A DNA stretch of 54,902 nucleotides. Source: an uncultured Clostridia bacterium. GTDB lineage: Bacteria > Bacillota > Clostridia > TANB77 > CAG-508. Below the pieces are notes generated by a model. The model had not been told where the DNA came from. It saw only the letters and a list, made by a program, of their open reading frames with translations, and did not search any database. The position numbers were made by a program, and so were the translations under genes. Of this stretch, positions 21,401 to 29,881 are shown in pieces (positions within the stretch are counted from its first letter, which is position 1; the number at the start of each line of letters is the position of its first letter). The DNA is taken from the NCBI GenBank assembly GCA_947588885.1, contig CANQAH010000003.1, forward strand, positions 1 to 54,902. The letters run 5' to 3'.

Positions 21401-22317
21401 GGCATTGGTATATTTGCTGTATCTTCATATACACCTGTTAATTCACTTTTTTCTGTCTTTTCTCCCCATGTTCCACCATTAGGATCAACAATCAATTTAT
21501 GGGGAATTATATCTATTGTTGTTACAGCAAAGTTCGTTAAATCAAAATTACCAATCCTGTCGCAATTATGACTATAATGTGCTGTAAAAAATCCAAATCC
21601 ATCTCCAACATCTTGATCATTTTGATTAATAGTTATTGTTTCATTTACTTCTCCTGTAATTTTTATTTCTTCAGCAGTTGAATCTATTTGTATATTACCA
21701 CTTTGAGGTATATTTAAATCTTTTACTAATTCTTTTTCTATATTTGAACTTCTATTATCATGTAATTTATATTTAAATTTCCATATTGAACCATATGTAG
21801 TAGAATATTCTCCTGTCCATTCTGGTCTACTTGTATTATTAAAACTTAACATATATCCTGTTAAATATTCGTTGTCTTTTTTTACTCTCATGAGTAAACC
21901 TGCAGCGTAAAAACTATCTCCATATTCAACATTATAATGAAATCCAAATACTTGTTGTTGGTGATTTTCAGGTATTATGTATATTGCATTTTTCCCCTCC
22001 AAAGTTTCATTTCCAGTCATATTAACTTTTCGTCCATTATCTTCCAAAGTAATTTTACCTATTGATTCATCAACATCTTTTTCCCAATTAAAATCATTTA
22101 CTGTTACTTGCTTAGAAAAAGAATCCAAAAATCTAAATACATTTTCTTGAATTCCATCATCAAACTGAGAAGGTACTGTAGACGAGCTTTCAGTAGTTGC
22201 AATTGCTGTAATGTTGTAATTTGCATATAGTAAAACGCTTAATATAATTAAAAGAACAATTACGGCAACGATTTTTAAAAATTCTTTGACTTTTTTTATA
22301 ATGTTTAAACCATTCAT
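18412..22317 (-). CDS. Large secreted, membrane-anchored repeat protein (DUF11-like repeats, InlB/Listeria-Bacteroides repeat)
   Basis: N-terminal TM/signal, InlB-type repeat (GGTWGEKT..GYTFVGWTKEG..ITAQW), several TYTITINNDGDLGKDVTVKDPIPEGTTFVEDSI repeats, C-terminal hydrophobic segment with basic tail. Confidence 0.88.
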   Translation of the reverse strand: MNGLNIIKKVKEFLKIVAVIVLLIILSVLLYANYNITAIATTESSSTVPSQFDDGIQENVFRFLDSFSKQVTVNDFNWEKDVDESIGKITLEDNGRKVNMTGNETLEGKNAIYIIPENHQQQVFGFHYNVEYGDSFYAAGLLMRVKKDNEYLTGYMLSFNNTSRPEWTGEYSTTYGSIWKFKYKLHDNRSSNIEKELVKDLNIPQSGNIQIDSTAEEIKITGEVNETITINQNDQDVGDGFGFFTAHYSHNCDRIGNFDLTNFAVTTIDIIPHKLIVDPNGGTWGEKTEKSELTGVYEDTANIPMPEREGYTFVGWTKEGSGGEMSTLTDTAVYTWGENETDDKITAQWVKTDLTKQQSVSEVTNGTEITYTLRATNSGTVKSKAIISDTIPAETTFVDGSITLNGQATQNTQENLQNGIEVEVPAGGSTTITFKVISKDLEDKQLIKNIAKVKDITVESRIKESQSQEVVAKYLEPIISQTKEISTQNGKDYVIAGENVKYTIVVNNAGGLAKDVLIQDTVPAETTFVDGSIKVDDQAVMMEGNQVPTKENLADGITIQIPAYSTKRLSFDVTVNDVNNKDVIKNIAKVDNNQTNEVAKEYIEPIISQTKEIATANGENYVVKGEKITYTITINNDGDLGKDVTVKDPIPEGTTFVEDSIKLDGQTIKKEDGNSLTKDDLTNGIVVGVEGKSSKKISFDVTVNDINNKDVIKNIAEVDNNPTNEVDKEYIEPIISQTKEISTANGENYVVKGEKITYTIIINNDGDLGKDVTVKDQIPEGTTFMEDSIKLDGQAIKKEDGKSLTKEDLANGIVIGAEGKSTKKLSFEVVVNAIKDESIIENIATVDGIETNKVTTVYSDSIISEYKKAETQYGKEYVVGNEKITYKIIVKNTGTLPKLVVVKDAVPNGTTFVEGSIRIDGESGKLFKETDLEKGIEVLVPAKPGGNNGNQKEKQNTDKAQNDNSKGIQKNNSGEVNININDEKLNLLNIDKIGSTEENESQNQYEEVMIPSEYNDTKKINVPPFISTNTKESKDTQDEQKGDSEEENQDNQEFDENDANAGFKIISFEVTVNPLEKDTDTARIDNIALIDDMETNEVSYDVYPFNMKIEQKIKNLILNGAGSSVGDGKTAKTEVYRKAVNSSKVTTTYEITVTNTGKVPGTATVKDIIPTGYKVADNNPTYWSKGDNGEITTTTKELEAGESQKFEVSLVWINGKENFGEKINEADIADTKNDSNAEETTLKDNQSQTDEFVTVSTGAEKRSFQIMSLIMLPLFMAMVVGKDIIDKKRARQEIDLKIFHK
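19890..20504 (-). repeat. Tandem internal repeat of about 384 bp (128 aa) in the DUF11-like surface protein
   Basis: TCCTAGATCTCCATCATTATTTATA... at 20011 recurs at 20395 with very few differences; the two protein repeats are near-identical. Confidence 0.8.
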
Positions 22318-22566
22318 TTGTAATTCATCTCCTAAACATATTAAATATATATATAGTTTTATTTTTTATTTTTTCAATACCTCATTTTATTATCCACTTT
22401 TTTCCGTTCCATATGTTGCTGCGGAAGTACTTTCTTGATTTTTTTATTTCTAATCGTTTCATTCTAATTACTTTTTTGTTACAGTTTTATTTCATTTTTA
22501 AATATAATAAAAAAACGGTTTTTATGAAATTCTCACAAAAACCATTTCCCTAGTATCTTTGTTAAA

Positions 22567-23430
22567 TTATAAATCAATTTCTCCTTCAAAAACTTTTACA
22601 GCAGGTCCTTCCATATAAATTGTGTTTGTACTATCATCTACTATTATTTTTAGAGTTCCACCCTCTAGTTCTACATTAGTTTCATTTTTTACTTTTCCTT
22701 CTTTGTGTAGTGCAAATACTGTTGCAGAAGCACCTGTTCCACATGCTAAAGTTTCTCCAGCACCTCTTTCCCATACCCTTAATTTTATGTTTTGCTCATT
22801 TACAATTTGAACAAACTCTACATTTGTTTTTTCAGGAAAATATTTATAATTTTCTACAATCTTTCCGTTTTTTGCAACTGGATAATTTTTCACATCTTTC
22901 ACTTCAATAACTGTGTGTGGATTTCCAACTGATAAAAATGTTCCTACTGTCTCCTTTCCTTGAAGTTTAAATAATAATTTGCACATATGTTGTTCACAAG
23001 TATTATTTTGTGGTATATATACTTGAGTTCTATGAATTTGTGATTGTGGTTTTCCCATATTAACCCTAATGGACATTACTTTTTCATTTTCTAATATGTA
23101 TTCAATTTCTTTTATTCCAGCTAATGTTTCTATAGTAACTTTACTCTTATTAACTAATTTTTGTTCATATAAGAATTTTCCTAGGCATCGTATTCCATTC
23201 CCACACATTTCAGCTTCTGATCCATCACTATTAAATATTCTCATTTTAAAATCTGCTACTTGGCTTTTACTATAAAGTAAAACTCCATCTGCGCCTATTC
23301 CAAAATGTCTATCACATATAAATTTAGAGAAGTTTTTTAAATCATATCTACTTACATCTTCATAATTCATACATACAAAGTCATTTCCTAAACCTTGCAT
23401 TTTTGTAAATTTAGTCATAAAAAAATTCAC
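22567..23430 (-). CDS. dapF: Diaminopimelate epimerase
   Basis: MQGLGNDFVC, AEMCGNGIRCLGKF, LACGTGASATVFA: both catalytic Cys motifs intact. Confidence 0.95.
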   Translation of the reverse strand: MNFFMTKFTKMQGLGNDFVCMNYEDVSRYDLKNFSKFICDRHFGIGADGVLLYSKSQVADFKMRIFNSDGSEAEMCGNGIRCLGKFLYEQKLVNKSKVTIETLAGIKEIEYILENEKVMSIRVNMGKPQSQIHRTQVYIPQNNTCEQHMCKLLFKLQGKETVGTFLSVGNPHTVIEVKDVKNYPVAKNGKIVENYKYFPEKTNVEFVQIVNEQNIKLRVWERGAGETLACGTGASATVFALHKEGKVKNETNVELEGGTLKIIVDDSTNTIYMEGPAVKVFEGEIDL

Positions 23431-23466
23431 CTCTATTAAATTTTATGAGGTGATTTCTTTTTTATG

Positions 23467-24192
23467 TTATATTTCTATGATTTCTCCATCTTCCGGAAAT
23501 TTTATATTAGCATTTTTGTTGTATTCATAATCGCCTCTATGTATCGCACAAATCATGCAATTTTTATTTTCATTTTGCATGTTTATAACTTCATTTAGTG
23601 ACATATGCGATTTTGTTGCAGTAATACTATTAGCATCTAAAAACGCTATTTCTGACCTTTGGCAAATCAATTTTACATTTGGACATAATACAGTATCTGT
23701 AGCATAGCCTACACATTTTCCATCTTTTTCTAATACAAATCCAAGTATTGGTTTGCATCCTCCATGTTCTAACTCATAAGCTGTTATTTTAAATTCATTA
23801 TTTTCAAATGTTTCACCATTTTCTAATTCTACAAACTTAACATTAAATTTATCTTCAAAATCTTTATATTTATCTTTTTCACCATCTCCGAAGCATAATT
23901 GAAATAATTCTATTGTCTTTTCTCTCATTCCTTTTCCGCAAATGATGTGTAATAATTCATTATTTTCATTTCTAATACTTCTTCCAATTAAGAAATTAGG
24001 TAAGTCTGCGAAATGATCAGCATGTGAATGTGTTATCAATATATATTTTATATCTTTAGTTCTAATCTTTTTTTCTTCTAGTTTTTTTACAACTCCAGAT
24101 CCAATATCAAAAATAATATTATCTATTAATATACATTGGTTTCCTCTTGTAATTGACCCCATTGTTCCTGTTCCTATACAGTTTATTTTCAT
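23467..24192 (-). CDS. MBL-fold metallohydrolase (RNase Z-like)
   Basis: THSHADHFADLPN motif; IGTGTMGSI N-terminus. Confidence 0.85.
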   Translation of the reverse strand: MKINCIGTGTMGSITRGNQCILIDNIIFDIGSGVVKKLEEKKIRTKDIKYILITHSHADHFADLPNFLIGRSIRNENNELLHIICGKGMREKTIELFQLCFGDGEKDKYKDFEDKFNVKFVELENGETFENNEFKITAYELEHGGCKPILGFVLEKDGKCVGYATDTVLCPNVKLICQRSEIAFLDANSITATKSHMSLNEVINMQNENKNCMICAIHRGDYEYNKNANIKFPEDGEIIEI

Positions 24193-24977
24193 TTTTTCTC
24201 CTTACTTTCTTTACTTTCTTTTTTACTACTTACTTTATTTTTTTGAATTTTATATGCAAATTGTCTTGTTAATTTGTCTGGCAATAATTTTGCTAAAACA
24301 TGTACACATTTCATCTTAAATCCTGGAATTATTACATCTTTTTCATCAAACATTTTATTAACTCCATATTCAGCTACATATTCTGCTGTATATGGACGTA
24401 CTTTAAATTCTACGTTTGCAACTTTATTAAAGTTTGTTTTTGTTGGTCCTGGACATAATGCACTAACATGAACTTCTGATTTTTCCTTTTTTAATTCTGT
24501 ATTTATTGCTCTAGTATATGATAAAACGAAATTTTTTGAAGCATAATATTCTGCCATTAATGGTCCTGATAAAAATCCAGCAATTGAAGAAACATTTAAA
24601 ATATATCCTAAGTTTCTTTTTTTCATATCTTGCAAAAATAATTTTGTTAGCATATGTGTTGCTGTTATATTTAAATCAATAAGTTCTAAATCCTTTTCTA
24701 ATTCTGTCTCTGTAACTAAACCATGTACTCCAAATCCAGCATCATTTACTAAAATTTCTATTGGCTGATTTTTGTACATTTCATGCAATTTCCATACATT
24801 TTCTCTATCTGTTAAGTCCATTGCTACAACTTCAACATTTGTTCTTATTTCTCTTTGTAAATCTCTTAAAGGCTGACTATTTCTTGCTACAATTACTAAA
24901 TCATATCCTAAATCACTTAAGTATAAAGCTATTTCTCTTCCAATTCCTGAGGAAGCTCCAGTTACTAATGCTTTCAT
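24189..24977 (-). CDS. Short-chain dehydrogenase/reductase
   Basis: TGASSGIG, NDAGFG, YYASK active site. Confidence 0.92.
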   Translation of the reverse strand: MKALVTGASSGIGREIALYLSDLGYDLVIVARNSQPLRDLQREIRTNVEVVAMDLTDRENVWKLHEMYKNQPIEILVNDAGFGVHGLVTETELEKDLELIDLNITATHMLTKLFLQDMKKRNLGYILNVSSIAGFLSGPLMAEYYASKNFVLSYTRAINTELKKEKSEVHVSALCPGPTKTNFNKVANVEFKVRPYTAEYVAEYGVNKMFDEKDVIIPGFKMKCVHVLAKLLPDKLTRQFAYKIQKNKVSSKKESKESKEKK

Positions 24978-25831
24978 TTTGTTTTCACCATTCCTAATAT
25001 CTTTTCTTTTTCTCTCATGACTGATTCATACCCAATTTTTATGCTTGAATCTATGTCATCAATCTTTAGTAATTTTGCATTTGCAATATCAATTTCTACA
25101 TCGACATCACTAATCTTTCTTCCTACGTTTACATCTTTTAATGAAAAAATATCACATGCTCTTAATATAACCGAAAATAAATTTTCAGTCCCTTTAAATT
25201 CATCCATTTTAAAGCTTAAAGCTATAGTCTTTTTTGCTCCTAGGTCTTTTAATAAATCAACAGGTAAATTATCTACTGTCCCTCCATCTATGAAACAATA
25301 TTTTTCATATTTGCATGGTGTAAAAATTGCTGGAAATGACATACTTGCATGTACAGCTTTTTCTATTGGAATATTATATAAATAATCCACATTTTCTTGT
25401 TCTTCTATTTTTTTTGATGAAAGTATACATTTCCTTGTTGATTTTGAATCAACTGTTACTAGGGCAAAATTTTTCTTAATATCTGATATTTTATAAATTT
25501 CTTTATTTCTAGCATATTTTGCAACTAAATTTTCTATTTTTTCTCCTTCAATGATTCCCTGTAACTTCAAGTCTTTTTTTATTAAAAAAGTTGTTCCCTC
25601 TTTTAATATTTTTCTTTTTTTTATTTTAGTTAGTTGTTTATATGAATCTTTTGCTAGTTCTTGCATTTCTTTTATTGTATATCCCATTGCATAAAAAGCT
25701 GCAACTAATGCTCCTGAGCTTGTCCCCGCAATATAATCTATATCTATATTTAGTTCTTCTAATGCTTGTAATGCTCCAATATGGGCAATCCCTTTTAGGC
25801 CTCCACCAGATAAAGCAATTCCAATTCCCAT
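24974..25831 (-). CDS. Patatin-like phospholipase
   Basis: SGGGLKGIAHIG oxyanion loop, GTSSGA (GXSXG), DGGTVDN (catalytic DG). Confidence 0.92.
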   Translation of the reverse strand: MGIGIALSGGGLKGIAHIGALQALEELNIDIDYIAGTSSGALVAAFYAMGYTIKEMQELAKDSYKQLTKIKKRKILKEGTTFLIKKDLKLQGIIEGEKIENLVAKYARNKEIYKISDIKKNFALVTVDSKSTRKCILSSKKIEEQENVDYLYNIPIEKAVHASMSFPAIFTPCKYEKYCFIDGGTVDNLPVDLLKDLGAKKTIALSFKMDEFKGTENLFSVILRACDIFSLKDVNVGRKISDVDVEIDIANAKLLKIDDIDSSIKIGYESVMREKEKILGMVKTK

Positions 25832-25856
25832 TGGTCTTTTCCCTTCTTATGATGCA

Positions 25857-26909
25857 TTATAAACTTTTCATATAAACTCTTTGCGTTGGATATACTAAAT
25901 CTATGTTTTCTCGTTCTAATACATCTAATATACTACAATTTACTTTTTCTCTTATTCTTACGAATTCATCATAGTCTCCTGTTTTTAAGTATGCTACTAT
26001 CCACAAGACATTAGAATCTTCTTTAATTTCTTCTAATGTTACTATAATGGTTTCTGAATCAATGTTATCATTTGTTTTTAATATTGTTTTTATTTTACCG
26101 ATGCATGAATTTATTGTTTCTGTAGAAGTTTCTAGTCCTAATCTTAAACGTGTTTCAAATCTTCTACTTTTTATTTTACTCCAATTTTGTACATACTCTG
26201 TAACTATAACTAAATTTGGTATTGATATAATTGTATTTTGATTATCTCTAATTTTTGTACTTCTAAAAGTTATATCTATAACTGTTCCACAATATGTACC
26301 TATTTGAATATAGTCCCCTATTTCAAATGTTCTATCACTTATTATTGCTATTCCACCTATTATATTTTTTACAAAATCTTGTGCAGCTAAAGCTAAAGCA
26401 GCACTTCCTATACCTAATCCAGCAGCTAGTCCTCCTAGATTATATCCAAAGTCTGCCATTATCATGAAAGCAGCCGCAATATATATAATTGTTTTTAATA
26501 TTTTTGCTATAAATGCATTTAATTGTTCATTTCCATTAAATCTTGTTGAACTTTCCAATTTTGTAAAAAAAGTAGAATTTGGTGTTAAACAATTAGTAAG
26601 TGATTTTGCCACTACAGCAATTAATATAATTTTAAATATTTTATTATATAAATTTATTATGCCTTCTGGTAGCTTCAAATAATATATAGCAATTCCAAAA
26701 CCTATAACTGTAAATAAAAATTTTAAAGGACCATAAAATCCACTTTCACTTGATTTTGTTTCTACTTTAAAAATTTTATGAAAAATGAAAATTATAATTC
26801 GTGAAACAATTGGGCAAAATAATCTTACAGCTAGAATTATGGCAAGTGCTATACTATATTTTAAAACACTATCTATATCTAGCATATTTAAAATTTCGCT
26901 CATTTGCAA
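25857..26909 (-). CDS. MscS-family mechanosensitive ion channel
   Basis: AAGLGIGSAALALAAQDFVKNIIGGIAIISDRTFEIGDYI pore/TM3 and beta domain. Confidence 0.92.
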   Translation of the reverse strand: MQMSEILNMLDIDSVLKYSIALAIILAVRLFCPIVSRIIIFIFHKIFKVETKSSESGFYGPLKFLFTVIGFGIAIYYLKLPEGIINLYNKIFKIILIAVVAKSLTNCLTPNSTFFTKLESSTRFNGNEQLNAFIAKILKTIIYIAAAFMIMADFGYNLGGLAAGLGIGSAALALAAQDFVKNIIGGIAIISDRTFEIGDYIQIGTYCGTVIDITFRSTKIRDNQNTIISIPNLVIVTEYVQNWSKIKSRRFETRLRLGLETSTETINSCIGKIKTILKTNDNIDSETIIVTLEEIKEDSNVLWIVAYLKTGDYDEFVRIREKVNCSILDVLERENIDLVYPTQRVYMKSL

Positions 26910-27111
26910 TTCTATCTCCTACATTTAGTTTTTAACGTTTGTATTATATATTATAAATTATATTTTTTCAATAATAACTTCAAGAATACATATAATTAAT
27001 TTTTTGTTCTTTATAACATATATGAATATTAGAATTCAATTCAAAAAGAGAATTCAATTTATTAATTTGAATTCTCTTTACTTTTCATTTTATTATTTTT
27101 TTAAATTTAAT

Positions 27112-27882
27112 TTAGGTTCCTTCTTCTCTGGCTTTTACTATAACTCTGTTTTTACTATCATTTGTACAAGTTATAACTGTTATTTCCTTCTTTCCATGTG
27201 TTACTTGAGAAGTATCACTATTATCTTGATCTGAAACAACATGTTTATCATATACTACATAATTGATAGTTCTTTTATAAATATCTGTAATTTGAATTAT
27301 ATCTCCATTTTCAAGTGTTGGAACTTTACTAAAGAATTTTGAGTTTCTATAGTTATGTCCAACTATACAGAAGTTTCCAACTTCATTTGGATCAGCACCA
27401 TGGAATTTACAAGGTGACATTTTTAATAAGTCATATGACCAGTGATCACATATTCCATAGTCAACTCCAATTTTTGGTATTGTTATTTGGGCAATTGTAT
27501 AATATTCTTCACCAGATTCCGTTGTCATTACATCTTTTGGTTTAATTTTTGTACGATTTGAGCTTGAAAGATTCGAAGTATCTACTTCTGTGTTTGAATC
27601 TTCATCAGCTAAAATTACAACTATTTTATCATTATCTTCAACCTTTATTGTTGTATCATCATATAAATATGTGCTTTCAAATTCTTGATTTGTATTCATA
27701 CTAGCTAAAATTTCTTGAGATTTTTTTTCTTCAGCATATTTATCATATTCAGCGTAAATATAGTAAGAAAATAAAAGGCATAACAAAAAGATTGAAACGA
27801 TAAAATCAATTTTGTATAATTTCTTTTTGCGTTTCAATTCAGGAGTAATATATAATTTTTCAGTTATTAGTATCTGATTCAT
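27112..27882 (-). CDS. Sortase family transpeptidase
   Basis: N-terminal TM, IPKIGVDYGI, VVGHNYRNSKFFSKV, EITVITCTNDSKNRVIVKA (TxTC and Arg). Confidence 0.88.
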   Translation of the reverse strand: MNQILITEKLYITPELKRKKKLYKIDFIVSIFLLCLLFSYYIYAEYDKYAEEKKSQEILASMNTNQEFESTYLYDDTTIKVEDNDKIVVILADEDSNTEVDTSNLSSSNRTKIKPKDVMTTESGEEYYTIAQITIPKIGVDYGICDHWSYDLLKMSPCKFHGADPNEVGNFCIVGHNYRNSKFFSKVPTLENGDIIQITDIYKRTINYVVYDKHVVSDQDNSDTSQVTHGKKEITVITCTNDSKNRVIVKAREEGT

Positions 27883-28060
27883 TTTAGTCTCCTTCTTTTT
27901 TATTATAACACTTATTTTTTCTTTTGTATATACTTTTGTATTATGTTAAAAAAATTTAATCATTGCGAATTATATTTTTAATTTATTCTTTTGGTATAAT
28001 TCTTATTCAAAAAATTTTTCAAATTTTTTTGTATTTAAAATTTTAGCAATTTTTTGTATT

Positions 28061-28119
28061 AATTTGGGCGAAGCCTTTATATTATAGGAAATTCGAAGAA
28101 CTTTCCTATAATATAAAAA
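28061..28119 (+). repeat. Intergenic palindromic element copy R3 (A module; perfect stem)
   Basis: AATTTGGGCGAAGCCTTTATATTATAGGAAATTCGAAGAACTTTCCTATAATATAAAAA: perfect 16-bp stem (28076-28091/28102-28117), 10-nt loop; 28061-28109 identical to 33519-33567. Confidence 0.9.
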
Positions 28120-28184
28120 TGTCATGCACTTTTTTACTTAATACAAAAAAAGAGGTTTTTTTCCTCTTTTTTCTATTTTATTGA

Positions 28185-28739
28185 TTAATTTAATGGTATA
28201 AATTTTTTTACAATATGTTCTTCTACTGTATTTTGTTCTAATGCTGATATATGTTCAGCATAAGATGCATTTATTTTATTTTCTACTAGAGACTCTATCT
28301 CTGAAAGATCTTTTTGCTCCACTAAAACAAGTTCACTTACAAGAATCTGTTTAGCATTTAGTAACATCTTCTTTTCGCCCGTAGACAAACCTTTTTCCTT
28401 TTGTTTAAAGCTTAAGTTTCTAACAATATCTGCTACTTCATAGATGTTTCCAGTTTTCATCTTTTCCATATTGTCTCTATATCTTTTGTTCCAATTCATA
28501 GACATTTCTGTGCTTTCTTGTTCCAAGACTTCAATAACTTTTTCAGCTGATGACTTATCTATGATATTTCTTACTCCAATTTCTTCTGCTTTGGCAGTAG
28601 GAACCATAACCTTTACCTCGCCTGGCATTTTAATTATGTAATATGACTGTCTTTCATCTAGAATCGCCTTTTCTTCGATAGATTCGATTATTCCAGCGCC
28701 ATGCATTGGATATACTACTTTGTCGCCTACATTAAACAT
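28185..28739 (-). CDS. CarD/CdnL-TRCF-RID family transcriptional regulator
   Basis: MFNVGDKVVYPMHGAGIIESIEEK N-terminus with a helical C-terminus. Confidence 0.9.
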   Translation of the reverse strand: MFNVGDKVVYPMHGAGIIESIEEKAILDERQSYYIIKMPGEVKVMVPTAKAEEIGVRNIIDKSSAEKVIEVLEQESTEMSMNWNKRYRDNMEKMKTGNIYEVADIVRNLSFKQKEKGLSTGEKKMLLNAKQILVSELVLVEQKDLSEIESLVENKINASYAEHISALEQNTVEEHIVKKFIPLN

Positions 28740-28854
28740 GTAAGTATCACTCCTTTCAGGTAAATTTTACTATTTAGCACATTGTTATTATACTACAAAA
28801 ATTCCCAAAAGTCAAAGACTTTTGGGAATAAATTCACATAATATATATCTAATA

Positions 28855-29316
28855 TTATTTACTTGTAGAGCCAAATCCGCCTATTCTGTTACCTTCAGCT
28901 TTATCTTCATCTGTGACATAATATTTTTGAAAAATTGCTTGACCTATTACATCTCCTTTTTTTATTTCTAGATCTTTATCAAAGAAATTATAAAATGCAT
29001 ACATGAATGCTCCATCATTGTCTGGATTCCCATAATAATCGCAATCAATTATTCCTATGCTATTTGCCATTACTAATCCTTTTTTTATTGGGTTTGAACT
29101 TCTATTACATAACATTAAATATTCATCTTCTGGCATATAAGCCTTAATTCCTGTTTTTACTAAAGTTGGTTTTTGGCCAAATTTGTATGCTGGAATTACG
29201 CAATCTTCTGCTGCTTCTACATCATATCCTGCTGAATATTTTGTTTTTCTTACTGGTAAATTAATGTCTTTATCTTCAAATCCTTTAGCTACTTCAAATC
29301 CTCTTATTTTTTCCAT
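28855..29316 (-). CDS. dUTP diphosphatase family protein
   Basis: SAGYDVEAAED, NRSSNPIKKGL, GIIDCDYYGN, RIGGFGSTSK dUTPase motifs. Confidence 0.9.
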   Translation of the reverse strand: MEKIRGFEVAKGFEDKDINLPVRKTKYSAGYDVEAAEDCVIPAYKFGQKPTLVKTGIKAYMPEDEYLMLCNRSSNPIKKGLVMANSIGIIDCDYYGNPDNDGAFMYAFYNFFDKDLEIKKGDVIGQAIFQKYYVTDEDKAEGNRIGGFGSTSK

Positions 29317-29366
29317 TTTTCATCCTCTTTTCTTTTTACGTTTTGCATATTTTATAATATCTATTT

Positions 29367-29837
29367 TCATTTAGCAATACTATTATTTAGTAAATATATT
29401 GATATATTTAGGTATGCTGCAAATATTGTCCATATTAAGTATGGAAATTGCAATAATCCTGAAATTTTATTTTTTGAATAAAATTCATCTATCATTACTA
29501 CTATTATCAATGCTAATATAAATATCCAAATAAAAGCAATTAATCTCCATTTAAGCACAAAAAATATTATCGGCCAAAGTGCATTTACTGCTAACTGTAA
29601 GTTATAAATCAAGTTTGTTTTGGCATCTACCATATTTTGATATTTTAATATTCCATATGACACTCCCATTAAAACATATAGAATTATCCATACAATTGGG
29701 AATACTATTGGCTTAGGAGCAATTTCAGGTTTTATTAAATATTGATAATCCATATTATCTGAAATTATTATTCCTACAAGCAATCCAACAACAACTGGAA
29801 ATAAAACTGATTTTATAAAAGTTATAATTTTTCTCAT
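29367..29837 (-). CDS. TspO/MBR family membrane protein
   Basis: Five-TM pattern, KPEIAPKPIVFPIVWIILYVLMGVSYGI, LQLAVNALWPIIFF. Confidence 0.9.
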   Translation of the reverse strand: MRKIITFIKSVLFPVVVGLLVGIIISDNMDYQYLIKPEIAPKPIVFPIVWIILYVLMGVSYGILKYQNMVDAKTNLIYNLQLAVNALWPIIFFVLKWRLIAFIWIFILALIIVVMIDEFYSKNKISGLLQFPYLIWTIFAAYLNISIYLLNNSIAK

Positions 29838-29881
29838 AAACTCACCTCTATTTCAAATTATTAGTGAGTTTAAAAATTATT

